A stretch of DNA of 33,112 bases from Stenotrophomonas acidaminiphila (GTDB lineage: Bacteria > Pseudomonadota > Gammaproteobacteria > Xanthomonadales > Xanthomonadaceae). The notes beneath the pieces are model-generated. The model was not told the origin of the DNA and ran no database searches. It saw nothing but the letters and a program-made list of their open reading frames with translations. This document shows, piece after piece, positions 1 to 10,932 of this stretch. Location of the stretch: NCBI RefSeq assembly GCF_001431595.1, contig NZ_LDJO01000047.1:1-33112 (forward strand), written 5' to 3'. How positions within the stretch are numbered: the first letter of the stretch is position 1; every line of letters begins with the position of its first letter. Both the position numbers and the translations under genes were made by a program.

Positions 1-1843
<1,843 letters not shown>

Positions 1844-1941
1844 GAGGACTGGCGATAGGCGGGCTGGCGGCAGCCGGCTCCCCACGCGGTGCGTGGACCC
1901 GGGACGGCCGAAACCCTGAAAGGGTATCAGGCCCGGTCCGT

Positions 1942-2433
1942 TCAGTCCTCAGGATCGTAGCGGGTGGCCTTGCGGATGCAGCCGCCATCGAAGCCGCGCC
2001 GGGCCAGCATGTCCGCGGCCTTGCGGCGCTGCGCCAGGTCCTGGGGCCCGTCGGGGCCGAAACGGCGGCGGACCAGGTCCTTGGCCAGCTCCGCCCAGTC
2101 GCCCTCGAAGGTAGCCAGCGCCGACTCGATCGCCTCGCTGTCCAGGCCATGCGTGCCCAGTTCGGCACGGATGTGCAGCGGGCCGTAGCCGCCACCGGTG
2201 CGGTTGCGCACCAGGGCCTCGGCGAACCGGGTGTCGTCCTGCCAGCCGTCCTCGGCCAGCCGCGCCACCGCGGCGTCCACCGCCTCGGGATCGACCCCGC
2301 GTGCCTTGAGTTTGCGCCCCAGCTCCTTGCGCGAATGTTCCCGCCGCACCAGCAGCCCGAGCGCGCGCTGCAACGGCGTCTGTTCACGCGGTCGCCGGGT
2401 GCGGCGCCCCGGCCGTTCCTCGCTGTCGTTCAT
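1942..2433 (-). CDS. recX: Regulatory protein RecX
   Basis: RecX binds RecA filaments and limits their extension and ATPase activity. The 163-residue product has a basic N-terminal tail rich in Arg, then the three-helix repeat pattern of the family: [15 protein letters not shown] near residue 25, [13 protein letters not shown] near 66–78, and [16 protein letters not shown] near 82–97. Length is normal for RecX (about 150–170). It lies 105 bases downstream of recA, behind a strong hairpin that should let only part of the recA transcription through. This would keep RecX below RecA, as known in E. coli. The start at 2433 is the first ATG, giving [16 protein letters not shown]. The family call is firm; the readthrough model is inference. 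Confidence 0.95.
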   Translation of the reverse strand: MNDSEERPGRRTRRPREQTPLQRALGLLVRREHSRKELGRKLKARGVDPEAVDAAVARLAEDGWQDDTRFAEALVRNRTGGGYGPLHIRAELGTHGLDSEAIESALATFEGDWAELAKDLVRRRFGPDGPQDLAQRRKAADMLARRGFDGGCIRKATRYDPED

Positions 2434-2480
2434 CGCCCGCCATCACCCTGCACCGGCGCCGGGCACGCCATGCACCGGCG

Positions 2481-2533
2481 AAAACCGCGGGGATCGGGCG
2501 ACGTCACTGACGATGCGCCGCCCGTCCCCGCGG
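2481..2533 (-). terminator. recA–recX intergenic terminator/attenuator hairpin
   Basis: On the minus strand, five bases after the recA stop, CCGCGGGGA (2533–2525) pairs with TCCCCGCGG (2493–2485). The stem continues as CGGGCG/CGCCCG with one bulged base, and a small inner CGTCA/TGACG hairpin caps it. TTTT follows at 2484–2481. This is a classical Rho-independent structure placed between recA and recX, where other bacteria use partial termination to set the RecA:RecX ratio. Confidence 0.85.
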
Positions 2534-2538
2534 GAAAA

Positions 2539-3573
<1,035 letters not shown>

Positions 3574-3723
3574 CGGGGTCTTCCTCGTCGTTGATGTCAT
3601 GGATTTCGTCATGGGTCCACTTTAGCGGGGGCGTATCGCACAGGCTGAGACTGTTGGCGATGCGGCCAGATTATCGGGGCGGGAAGGATACCGGCAGCCG
3701 CGCCTGTACCTGCCGCCCGTAGG

Positions 3724-3745
3724 AAAACCATCGCCCCTGCGATGG
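3724..3745 (-). terminator. Rho-independent terminator after lexA
   Basis: On the minus strand CCATCGC (3745–3739) and GCGATGG (3734–3728) form a 7-bp stem with a 4-base loop, followed by TTTT (3727–3724). It begins 12 bases after the lexA stop codon and separates lexA from recA transcription. Confidence 0.75.
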
Positions 3746-3756
3746 GGAAAATGCCG

Positions 3757-4398
3757 TCACCGGTTCGGCCTCAGCAGCCCGCAATACAGCCCTTCGATGG
3801 CGAAATCCTGGTCCGGGAGGACCTCGATGGGCGCATAGTCCGGATTGCGCGGCAGCAGGCGGATGCGGTCCTTGCCGACCTTGAGCAGCTTGACCGTGAT
3901 CTCGTCGTCGATGCGCGCCACCACGATCTGTCCGGAGCGTGCGTCGCGGGTACGGTGCACGCCGATCAGGTCGCCATCGAAGATGCCCTCGTCGATCATC
4001 GAATCGCCCTGCACCTTCAGCAGGTAGTCCGGCGCCGGCGAGAAGAACACCTTGTCGAGCACCACGAAATCGTCCGATCCGATGTCCGCGCCGATCGGCA
4101 GGCCGGCGGCCACGCGCCCCAGTACCGGCAGCCGCAGCACCTGCTCCGCGGCCGCGGCCGGCGGTGCGGCGGCATCGGCCTCCTCGGCCGGGCGTACCAG
4201 GCGGATGCCCCGCGCCCGGCCCGGCACCCGCTCGATGGCGCCGGCCGCTTCCAGTGCATCCAGGTGGTATTGCGCCGAGCGCACCCCCTTGAAGCCGAAG
4301 GCGCGGGCGATCTCGGTCTGCGACGGCGGCATGCCTTCCGCATCGATGCGCTCGGCGATCATCTGCAGGATCGCCTGCTGGGTCTGGGTCAGGTCCAT
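3757..4398 (-). CDS. lexA: SOS repressor LexA
   Basis: Represses the SOS regulon and is inactivated by RecA-stimulated self-cleavage. The product has 213 residues. It has an N-terminal winged helix (QTQQAILQMIAERIDAEG, then SQTEIARAFGFKGVRSAQYHL), an Ala/Pro/Glu-rich hinge at about 70–86, and an S24 peptidase domain. The cleavage site is Ala98-Gly99 within GRVAAGLP, the nucleophile is Ser133 in QGDSM, and the general base is Lys170 in EITVKLL. The frame is open far upstream, but the start at 4398 gives the standard MDLTQTQQAIL beginning. The SOS operator ends one base before this ATG, leaving no room for a Shine-Dalgarno sequence, so the transcript may be leaderless. The gene has its own promoter and terminator. 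Confidence 0.97.
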   Translation of the reverse strand: MDLTQTQQAILQMIAERIDAEGMPPSQTEIARAFGFKGVRSAQYHLDALEAAGAIERVPGRARGIRLVRPAEEADAAAPPAAAAEQVLRLPVLGRVAAGLPIGADIGSDDFVVLDKVFFSPAPDYLLKVQGDSMIDEGIFDGDLIGVHRTRDARSGQIVVARIDDEITVKLLKVGKDRIRLLPRNPDYAPIEVLPDQDFAIEGLYCGLLRPNR

Positions 4399-4399
4399 G

Positions 4400-4420
4400 G
4401 TTAGTAGTATTACTACTAAC
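4400..4420. promoter_or_regulatory. LexA operator (SOS box) of lexA
   Basis: The half-site GTTAGTAGTA is repeated as a perfect inverted copy around a single central base. The minus-strand reading fits TTAG-N6-TACTA, the LexA motif described for Xylella and Xanthomonas. It lies one base upstream of the lexA ATG and covers the presumed -10 box, so LexA binding should directly block its own promoter. Confidence 0.93.
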
Positions 4421-4434
4421 TGGCGCCACCGCAA
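4407..4434 (-). promoter_or_regulatory. Probable lexA promoter
   Basis: On the minus strand TTGCGG (4434–4429) and TAATAC (4412–4407) are spaced 16 bases apart. The -10 hexamer lies inside the LexA operator. Transcription would begin 7–9 bases downstream of it, at or within two bases of the A of the lexA ATG. Hexamers were assigned by eye. Confidence 0.55.
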
Positions 4435-4487
4435 GTACCTCGGGACGGCCGGGTTCGCGCCCGCTCCCGGGCCACCGGCAGGCGGGC

Positions 4488-6167
4488 CTAGGGGCGCCTG
4501 CCGCTGCGCCAGATCGAGAACAGGATCCACACCCCGCACAGGCCGGCGCCGAGGAAGCCGGCCACGCCCAGCGCCAGCAGCCAGCGGTTGCTGCCGCTGC
4601 CGATGCTGTTCATGACGATGGACGAGCCGATGATCAGGGCAGCGGTGACGATGCCGACGGTGAGGCGGTTGGCGGCGCGGTTGACCTGGTCGCCGAAGCC
4701 CTTCAGTCCCGGCGTGTCGACCATCAGGCGCATGCGCCCACGGCGCGCGGCCTGCAGCAGGCGGCGCATGTCGCGCGGCAGGTCGCCGGCCAGGTCCAGC
4801 GCGCCGAGCAGGCTGCGGCGACTGCGCCGCAGTACCGCGCGCGGCGCATAACGGCGGCGCATGATCCGCTCCAGGAACGGACGCGCGGCGCCGGCCATGT
4901 CGAAGTCCGGGTCCAGCTGCCGGCCCATGCCCTCCAGGGTCAGGAAGGTCTTGATCATCAACGCCAGGTCGGCCGGCAGGGTCAGCCCGTACTGTCGCAG
5001 CAGGGCGGTCACCTCGCCCAGCATCAGGCCGATGCGCAGGTCCTTGAGCGGCACCCCGCGGTACTGGTCGACGAAACTGCCCAGGTCCTGCTGCAGGCGC
5101 GATTCGTCCACCTCCACGCCACCGGCCCACTCCAGCAGCACGTCGGTCACCGCCTCGGGGTCCTGGGTCACCAGTCCGTGCAGCAACCGCGCTACCTGGA
5201 AGCGGCGCTGCTCGGACAATCGCCCGACCATGCCGAAATCGATGATGCCGATGCGGCCATCGGGCATGTAGAAAATGTTGCCCGGGTGTGGATCGGCGTG
5301 GAAACAACCGTCGTCGAGCACCATCTTGAGGATGATCGACGCACCGGTGTGCGCCAGCGCCACGCGGTCCAAGCCGGCGGCATCGACCGCGTCCAGGTCG
5401 CGCCCGGGAATGCCGTCGACGAAATCCTGCACGTTGAGGCTCTCGCAGGTCCACTGCCAGTGCACGCGCGGGATCAGCACCTCCGGATGACCGGCGAAGT
5501 TGCCGGCGATGCGCTCGGCATTGCGGCATTCGGCGGCGAAATCCAGCTCGCGGCGCAGCGACCGGGTGAACTGCTCCACCACTTCCGCTGGCCGGTAGCG
5601 GCGCAGGTCCGGCAAGCGCGCCTCGATGATCACGGCCAGCCGCGCCAGCAGGCGCAGGTCGGCCTCGATCACCTCGCGGATGCCGGGCCGGCGCACCTTC
5701 AGCACCACCGGCGTGCCGTCGTGCAGCCAGGCCCGGTGCGCCTGCGCCAGCGAGGCCGCGGCCATCGGCCGTTGCTCGAGCCGGGCGAAGGCCTGTTCCG
5801 GCGGCTGACCGAGGTCGGCTTCCAGCTGCCCGCGCACCTGTTCGTAGGGCAATGCCGGCACCGCGTTCTGCAGTTCGCTGAACTCGGCGATCCACTCCGG
5901 CGGGAACAGGTCCACGCGCGTGGCCAGCACCTGCCCCAGCTTGACGAAGGTCGGGCCGAGGTCTTCCATCGCCCGCCGCACCCGCACCGGCGCGGACATC
6001 TGCAGCATCTGGCCGGGATCGTTCCAGTGCAGCAGGCGCCCGGCGCGCTGCAGGACATCGGCCAGGCCGACGCGGCGGACCACGTCGCCGAAACCATAAC
6101 GGATCAGGACGGCGGCAATTTCCTGCAGCCGCCCCAGGTCGCGCACCGTACCCAGCGCCTCCCACAT
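4488..6167 (-). CDS. ABC1/UbiB-family protein kinase-like membrane protein
   Basis: Belongs to the atypical kinase-like UbiB/AarF/COQ8 family, whose founding members support ubiquinone biosynthesis. The 559-residue product shows the family KxGQ motif (KLGQ, 77–80), the Ala-rich nucleotide loop AAASLAQ (136–142), the lysine in VVLKV (157), ELDF (207–210), the metal/catalytic DPHPGN (292–297) and DFG (310–312). Two hydrophobic helices close the C-terminus (around LTVGIVTAALIIGSSIV and WLLALGVAGFLGAGL), as in UbiB. The ATG at 6167 is chosen because GGAGGG lies about eight bases upstream; longer upstream frames lack this. It follows the cinA-like gene after 37 bases, so the two are probably co-transcribed. 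Whether this is the ubiquinone factor UbiB or a paralogue cannot be told, because no ubi genes are adjacent. Confidence 0.88.
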   Translation of the reverse strand: MWEALGTVRDLGRLQEIAAVLIRYGFGDVVRRVGLADVLQRAGRLLHWNDPGQMLQMSAPVRVRRAMEDLGPTFVKLGQVLATRVDLFPPEWIAEFSELQNAVPALPYEQVRGQLEADLGQPPEQAFARLEQRPMAAASLAQAHRAWLHDGTPVVLKVRRPGIREVIEADLRLLARLAVIIEARLPDLRRYRPAEVVEQFTRSLRRELDFAAECRNAERIAGNFAGHPEVLIPRVHWQWTCESLNVQDFVDGIPGRDLDAVDAAGLDRVALAHTGASIILKMVLDDGCFHADPHPGNIFYMPDGRIGIIDFGMVGRLSEQRRFQVARLLHGLVTQDPEAVTDVLLEWAGGVEVDESRLQQDLGSFVDQYRGVPLKDLRIGLMLGEVTALLRQYGLTLPADLALMIKTFLTLEGMGRQLDPDFDMAGAARPFLERIMRRRYAPRAVLRRSRRSLLGALDLAGDLPRDMRRLLQAARRGRMRLMVDTPGLKGFGDQVNRAANRLTVGIVTAALIIGSSIVMNSIGSGSNRWLLALGVAGFLGAGLCGVWILFSIWRSGRRP

Positions 6168-6204
6168 CAGGCGCGCCCTCCGCAGCGGGGCCGCTGGCCA
6201 TGCA

Positions 6205-6702
6205 TCACAGCAGAGCCTCCAACCCCTCCAGCGCGCGGGCCACGGTCTGCCGTCGCACCGCATCGCGGTCGCCGTCGAAGTGGAAGCGCTCGGCATGGGT
6301 GTAGCCGCCGCGCCGCTTCCAGCCGATCCACACCGTGCCGACCGGCTTGTCGGCGCTGCCGCCACCCGGCCCGGCGATGCCGGTGACGGCCACCGCGACG
6401 CTGGCGCCGGAATGCACCAGCGCACCGGAAACCATCTCGATCACTGTTTCGCGGCTCACCGCGCCCTGGCTTTCCAGCGTCTGCGGGCGCACCCCGAGCA
6501 GCGCCTGCTTGGCTTCGTAGCTGTAGGCCACCATGCCGCTGTCGAACCAGTCCGAAGAGCCGGCCACGCCGGTCATGGCCTTGGCGATCCAGCCGCCGGT
6601 GCAGCTCTCGGCGGTGACCACGCGGTCGCGCGCAGCGCGCAGGCGCTCGCCGATGCGGGTGGCGAGTCGCTCCAGTTCGAGATCGTCGGGCGTGGTGGCC
6701 AT
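6205..6702 (-). CDS. CinA C-terminal domain protein / nicotinamide-nucleotide amidase (PncC type)
   Basis: Stand-alone CinA C-terminal domain proteins hydrolyse nicotinamide mononucleotide to nicotinic acid mononucleotide in NAD salvage. The 165-residue product carries the family signatures TAESCTGGWIAKAMT (30–44), DSGMVAYSYEAK, and TGIAGPGGGSADKPVGTVW (107–124). It lacks the N-terminal MoaB-like COG1058 domain of full CinA, so it is the short single-domain form. The ATG at 6702 gives MATTPDDLELERLA, with only a weak AGGCGA ahead of it. The frame is open further upstream, but that stretch lies across the mltD-like gene and its terminator. It precedes the UbiB-like gene by 37 bases. The pncC function is taken from the family, not from context. 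Confidence 0.9.
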   Translation of the reverse strand: MATTPDDLELERLATRIGERLRAARDRVVTAESCTGGWIAKAMTGVAGSSDWFDSGMVAYSYEAKQALLGVRPQTLESQGAVSRETVIEMVSGALVHSGASVAVAVTGIAGPGGGSADKPVGTVWIGWKRRGGYTHAERFHFDGDRDAVRRQTVARALEGLEALL

Positions 6703-6717
6703 GTCGTCGCCTGCATG

Positions 6718-6732
6718 AACGGTTGTCCCGTT
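6718..6732. promoter_or_regulatory. Short inverted repeat upstream of the CinA-like gene
   Basis: AACGG and CCGTT flank a 5-base spacer, 16 bases before the CinA-like start and directly after the terminator of the upstream gene. It could be a small operator or chance; no regulator can be named. Confidence 0.25.
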
Positions 6733-6738
6733 GTAACG

Positions 6739-6768
6739 AAAAACGCGCGGCGGCGAAACCGCCGCCGC
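6739..6768 (-). terminator. Rho-independent terminator after the lytic transglycosylase gene
   Basis: On the minus strand GCGGCGGCG (6768–6760) and CGCCGCCGC (6755–6747) form a 9-bp stem with a 4-base loop. TTTTT follows at 6743–6739. It begins 12 bases after the stop codon of the transglycosylase gene and separates it from the CinA-like gene. Confidence 0.82.
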
Positions 6769-6779
6769 GTCCGCCGCGC

Positions 6780-8369
6780 TCAGCGGTCGCAGCCTTCCAG
6801 CTTCAGTGTCTGCCCGGGCTTGATCGCATAGGCCGGCGCACGCAGTCCATTGGCACGCGCCAGGGCCGGCACCTCGCACTGGAAACGTGCCGCGATGCGA
6901 CCGAGGGTGTCGCCCTTGGCGACCTTGTAGCTGCGCGCGGCCGGGCGCCGCGCCGGGCGTGCCGGCGCGACCGGCGCGGTGGCGGCAGGCGCGGCCGCCT
7001 GCATCGCCTGCACGTCGCCCACCGCCACGTTGCCGGTGTAGCTGGCGGCCTGCGGCCGCTTGATCGCGGCATTCACGTCGGCGGTGATCAATGCCCGCGC
7101 CAGGTCCGCGCGCGGTCCGTTCACGCAATGCCGGTTGTACAGCCCGGCGATGCGGGTGGTGGCATTGATGGTGGTGCCGGCGGGAATCCAGCCATCGGCC
7201 TCGTAGCGCGGGTTGAGGTTGCGCAGCACGCGCATGTAGCCGTCGCGGGTACCGGCGCTGCCAAGGCAGATGGTCAGTTCGTAGATCGTGGTGGACCTGG
7301 CCAGGCGGATCGTCGCCGGCTGCGCGTTGACCTTGGGGAACTCGACGCCGTACTGCTGCGGGTGCAGGAAGATCCACGCCGCGGCGATCACCATCGGCAC
7401 GTAGTCCTTGGTCTCGCCCGGGAACTGGTTGTAGATCGAATCGGTCCAGAAGCCCTGCCCGCCGCCCTGGTTGAACACCCGCAGCGCGCGGCCTTCGCCA
7501 CCGTTGTAGGCGGCCAGCGCCAGCTCGATGTTGCGGTTGAGCTGGCCCATGCGCTCGTTCATGTAGGAGGCGCTGGCCTCGGCGGCACTGCGCGCGTCGA
7601 AGCGGGTATCGAAGCCGGTGCCGTCCGGGCCGAGACCGAAGCGGCGGCCGGTGGCCGGCATGAACTGCATCAGCCCCGCCGCCCCCGCCCGCGAGGAGGC
7701 GTGCACGCGGCCGTTGGACTCCTTGGCCATGATGCCGAACAGCAGCGCCTCCGGCAGACCGCGCTTTTCCCACTCCGGCCACATCACCGCACGCAGGTTC
7801 ATGTAGTTCTCGTAGCTGGTCAGCAGCGCCGGGCGCATGTCGGTCAGCCAGCGGCGGATACCGGCCTGGATGGCCGGGTTGTATTCGACCATCTCGTCGA
7901 AGGCATGGCGGTGGTCGTTGAGCAGCGCCGCGGCGCGGGCGGCCTCCGGCACATCGGCCACCAGCGGGCCGACATGGTCGGGGTCTGCCTCCAGCGTGTC
8001 GCCGGCCTCGTCCGCGGCATCGCCGGCGCTGTCATCGGCCTGCTTCTTCAGCAGCCGCTTGTAAGTGGACAGCAGGTTGCCCACCTGGCAGCCCTTCTGG
8101 CCGATGCAGGCGTCGATCACGTCCTCCATGTCCTCCAGCGCCGCATTGCCCTCGGCGGTGCCCTTGGGGTCGGCGTTGGCGACCAGCAGCAGCGCGTCGG
8201 TATAGCGCTTCTCGGCCGCGGCCATGCGCTGTTCGATCGCCTCGATCCGCCCCTTGTCGCGGGCGGACACGCGCTGCGCATGCGCGGTGGGAATGGCGAT
8301 CAGCAGCGAGGCGGCGACCAGCAGCGAGCAACGACGGGCGGACGGAACGGAAGCGGGCATCAGCGGCAT
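6780..8369 (-). CDS. MltD-like membrane-bound/periplasmic lytic transglycosylase with LysM domain
   Basis: Cleaves the glycan strands of peptidoglycan with formation of 1,6-anhydro-MurNAc. The 529-residue product starts with a Sec signal peptide (hydrophobic 14–29, AHA cleavage near residue 31). An unassigned segment with an acidic linker (about 112–135) comes next. The SLT domain has catalytic Glu217 in AKESNGRV, GLMQFMPATG at 232–241, and the LALAAYNGGEGRA motif near 283–295. A C-terminal LysM domain (about 478–524, SYKVAKGDTLGRIAARF) binds glycan. There is no lipobox, unlike E. coli MltD, so it is probably soluble in the periplasm. Two in-frame ATGs (8369, 8360) give nearly the same protein. 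The gene is followed by its own terminator and faces away from the DUF853 gene. Confidence 0.93.
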   Translation of the reverse strand: MPLMPASVPSARRCSLLVAASLLIAIPTAHAQRVSARDKGRIEAIEQRMAAAEKRYTDALLLVANADPKGTAEGNAALEDMEDVIDACIGQKGCQVGNLLSTYKRLLKKQADDSAGDAADEAGDTLEADPDHVGPLVADVPEAARAAALLNDHRHAFDEMVEYNPAIQAGIRRWLTDMRPALLTSYENYMNLRAVMWPEWEKRGLPEALLFGIMAKESNGRVHASSRAGAAGLMQFMPATGRRFGLGPDGTGFDTRFDARSAAEASASYMNERMGQLNRNIELALAAYNGGEGRALRVFNQGGGQGFWTDSIYNQFPGETKDYVPMVIAAAWIFLHPQQYGVEFPKVNAQPATIRLARSTTIYELTICLGSAGTRDGYMRVLRNLNPRYEADGWIPAGTTINATTRIAGLYNRHCVNGPRADLARALITADVNAAIKRPQAASYTGNVAVGDVQAMQAAAPAATAPVAPARPARRPAARSYKVAKGDTLGRIAARFQCEVPALARANGLRAPAYAIKPGQTLKLEGCDR

Positions 8370-8448
8370 TACGGGCGGAAAGGCTGGCAGGGTAGCCGCC
8401 GGCCTCGCTGCCCGGCAACCGGAACGATCAGGCGATACAGTCGGCAGC

Positions 8449-8454
8449 TAGAAT
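8449..8454 (+). promoter_or_regulatory. Candidate -10 box of the DUF853 gene
   Basis: TAGAAT preceded by GC lies 27 bases upstream of the ATG at 8482. No good -35 hexamer is seen at the proper distance. Assigned by eye and by position between two divergent genes. Confidence 0.4.
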
Positions 8455-8481
8455 CCACCCACGAACATCCGGGAGCACTGC

Positions 8482-9987
8482 ATGGACCCCATCCTGATCG
8501 GCAAGGGCATCACCGACGACATCGCCGTCACCCTGCTTCCGCGCTTCGGCAACCGCCATGGCCTGGTGGCCGGCGCCACCGGCACCGGCAAGACGGTGAC
8601 GCTGATGACCCTGGCCGAGGGCTTCTCGCGGCTGGGCGTACCGGTGTTCCTGGCCGACGTGAAGGGCGACGTGGCCGGCCTGGCCGTGCCCGGCGACGGC
8701 GGCGAGAAGCTGGCCCAGCGCGCCGCCGAGATCGGCGTGGCCGGCTATGCCCCGGCCGCCAGCCCGGTGGTGTTCTGGGACCTGTACGGCCAGCTCGGCC
8801 ACCCGGTGCGGACCACGGTCAGCGAGATGGGGCCGACCCTGCTGGCGCGCATCCTCGAACTCAACGACACCCAGGCCGGGGTGCTCGACATCGTGTTCAA
8901 GCTGGCCGACGACCGCGGCCTGCTGCTGCTCGACCTTGACGACCTGCGCGCCCTGCTCAACCTGGTGGCCGAGGAGCGCAAGGACGTGTCCACCGAGTAC
9001 GGGCTGGTCAGCGCGCAGTCGGTGGCGGCGATCCAGCGTGCGCTGCTGCGCCTGTCGCAGGACGGCGGCGAGAAGTTCTTCGGCGAACCGGCGCTGGAAC
9101 TGGCCGACATCATGCGCATCAACCACGACGGCCGCGGGGTGATCGGCATCCTCGCCGCGGCGCAGCTGATCCTCAAGCCGCGCCTGTATTCGACCTTCCT
9201 CCTGTGGCTGCTGTCCGAGCTGTTCGAGAAACTGCCGGAAGTGGGCGACCTGGAGAAGCCGAAGCTGGTCTTCATCTTCGACGAGGCGCACCTGCTGTTC
9301 GACGACGCCCCGGCCGCGCTGGTGCAGCGCATCGAGCAGGTGGTGCGGCTGATCCGCTCCAAGGGCGTGGGCGTGTATTTCTGCTCGCAGTTCCCCGACG
9401 ACGTCCCGGCCAACATCCTCGGCCAGCTCGGCAACCGCGTGCAGCACGCGCTGCGCGCCTTCACCCCGCGCGACCAGAAGGCGGTGAAGACCGCGGCCGA
9501 GACCTTCGTCCCGAACCCCCGGCTCGACGTGGTCGCCACGCTGTCGCAGCTGGGCACCGGCGAGGCACTGGTGTCCACCCTGCAGGACAAGGGGGTGCCT
9601 TCGCCCGTGCAGAAGACCCTGGTGGCACCGCCACGCTGCCGCATGGGGTCGATCACCGATGCCGAGCGTGCCCAGGTGCGTGCCGGCAGCCCCGTGGGAG
9701 GACGCTACGACAACGCGGTCAACCGCGAATCGGCGGCCGAGATCCTGGCCCGGCGCACGCAGCAGGCAGCCGAACAGGCCAAGGCGCCGGCCGCCCGCAC
9801 CCGCGAACAGGACGATGGCCAGGAAGGCGGCTTCAGCCAGGCCATCAAGGACGCCATCTTCGGCACCAGGCGCCGCCAGGGCATGATCGAGACCATGGCC
9901 AAGCAGACCACGCGCACGGTCGGCACCAAACTGGGCAACCAGATCGTGCGCGGCATCCTCGGCGGGATATTCGGCGGCAAGCGCTGA
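8482..9987 (+). CDS. DUF853 / HerA-like P-loop ATPase (YjgR type)
   Basis: A predicted DNA-translocase-like ATPase of the HerA/FtsK superfamily. The precise role of YjgR-type proteins is not established. The 501-residue product has Walker A GATGTGKT at 31–38, [13 protein letters not shown] after it, Walker B with [10 protein letters not shown] at 261–270 (Asp267–Glu268), and a sensor-like [27 protein letters not shown] with an arginine-finger region. The Ala/Arg-rich linker near 430 and the C-terminal [21 protein letters not shown] tail are typical of the family. GGGAG lies seven bases before the ATG. The gene is divergent from the lytic transglycosylase gene and monocistronic as far as can be seen, with 284 bases before greB. 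Confidence 0.9.
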   Translation: MDPILIGKGITDDIAVTLLPRFGNRHGLVAGATGTGKTVTLMTLAEGFSRLGVPVFLADVKGDVAGLAVPGDGGEKLAQRAAEIGVAGYAPAASPVVFWDLYGQLGHPVRTTVSEMGPTLLARILELNDTQAGVLDIVFKLADDRGLLLLDLDDLRALLNLVAEERKDVSTEYGLVSAQSVAAIQRALLRLSQDGGEKFFGEPALELADIMRINHDGRGVIGILAAAQLILKPRLYSTFLLWLLSELFEKLPEVGDLEKPKLVFIFDEAHLLFDDAPAALVQRIEQVVRLIRSKGVGVYFCSQFPDDVPANILGQLGNRVQHALRAFTPRDQKAVKTAAETFVPNPRLDVVATLSQLGTGEALVSTLQDKGVPSPVQKTLVAPPRCRMGSITDAERAQVRAGSPVGGRYDNAVNRESAAEILARRTQQAAEQAKAPAARTREQDDGQEGGFSQAIKDAIFGTRRRQGMIETMAKQTTRTVGTKLGNQIVRGILGGIFGGKR

Positions 9988-10271
9988 CCGCTGTCCGCGG
10001 CCGCCATCGCTTTCACCTGTGGGCGCCATCGAACCGCGCGCCTCGATGCGACGGTGGGGGTCGCCCTGCCGCCGGCCGCGATGGCCCCGTGCATCGGCCC
10101 CGACCGCAATGGTGTCGTCCGCGGCGGCGTCGCCGCCGTGGGTGGCTTGCGCAGCGGCAGGATCGGCCGTGCCCGGCATCCATGTCGATGCGCCGCAGCT
10201 TCGGCCATCGATTGGCCTGGCGCACGCGTGCGCGGCTACCATGCGCCCGGTCTTCCCGATGTTCCATCGCA

Positions 10272-10778
10272 ATGAGCCGCTGGCGCCCCCCTGCAGAAAA
10301 AAGCACCGCCCTGATCACCGCCCGGGGCCATGCGCGGCTGAAGGCCGAACTGGACGAGCTGTGGCGCCAGCGCCGGCCCGAAGTGGTCAAGGCGCTGGCC
10401 GCCGCCGCGGCCGAAGGCGACCGCTCGGAGAACGCCGAGTACACCTACCGCAAGAAGCAGCTCGGCGAGATCGACCGCCGCGTGCGCTACCTGAGCAAGC
10501 GCCTGGAAGCGCTGCGGGTGGTGGATACCCGCCCCAGCGACCCGCAGGCGGTGTTCTTCGGCGCCACGGTGGAACTGGAGAACGTCCAGTCCGGCCAGGT
10601 CCACGTCTACCGCATCGTCGGCCCGGATGAAACCGATGCGACCGCTGGCTGGATCAGCATCGATTCGCCGCTGGCCCGCGCGCTGCTGAAAAGGCGCATC
10701 GACGACGAATTCGAGGTGGAACTGCCCGGCGGACGGCAGGGGTTCGCCATCATCGGCATCGACTACGACGCCGGGTGA
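10272..10778 (+). CDS. greB: Transcript cleavage factor GreB
   Basis: Rescues backtracked RNA polymerase by stimulating cleavage of the extruded 3' RNA. The 168-residue product has the N-terminal coiled-coil (about 15–85) with the acidic tip [11 protein letters not shown] carrying Asp50 and Glu53, which hold the catalytic metal. The C-terminal FKBP-like domain contains [37 protein letters not shown] and a final IIGIDYDAG. The conserved [12 protein letters not shown] segment and the 168-residue length favour GreB over GreA. The ATG at 10272 gives [19 protein letters not shown]; no clear Shine-Dalgarno is present. The 284-base region before it holds no convincing gene; TACCAT at about 10238–10243 is a weak candidate -10 box. 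Confidence 0.92.
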   Translation: MSRWRPPAEKSTALITARGHARLKAELDELWRQRRPEVVKALAAAAAEGDRSENAEYTYRKKQLGEIDRRVRYLSKRLEALRVVDTRPSDPQAVFFGATVELENVQSGQVHVYRIVGPDETDATAGWISIDSPLARALLKRRIDDEFEVELPGGRQGFAIIGIDYDAG

Positions 10779-10851
10779 TGCCCCGCCACGGCGCGGCGAG
10801 CCGGCCCGCAACGGCCGTGCGACCGGGCCCCGCCCCCGGCCCTGCGCCGGC

Positions 10852-10867
10852 CAGGCCAGCTGGCCTG
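10852..10867. repeat. 16-bp perfect palindrome between convergent genes
   Basis: CAGGCCAGCTGGCCTG lies in the 154-base gap between the convergent greB and DUF3025 genes. No T-run follows on either strand, so it is not a good Rho-independent terminator; it could still slow polymerase. Confidence 0.35.
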
Positions 10868-10932
10868 CACGCCCACCCGGCAACCCCCGCATGGCCGGAC
10901 GCGCGCACCATGCCCGACGAACCCGGAATCCG

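Noticed and set aside
1844..1941. ACCCT/AGGGT hairpin between recX and alaS as a terminator
   Set aside because: Only five pairs and no T-run follows; alaS may simply be read through.
3640..3756. Search for a second LexA box upstream of recA
   Set aside because: TTAGCGGGGGCGTA near 3622 has only one half-site, and no TACTA half is present.
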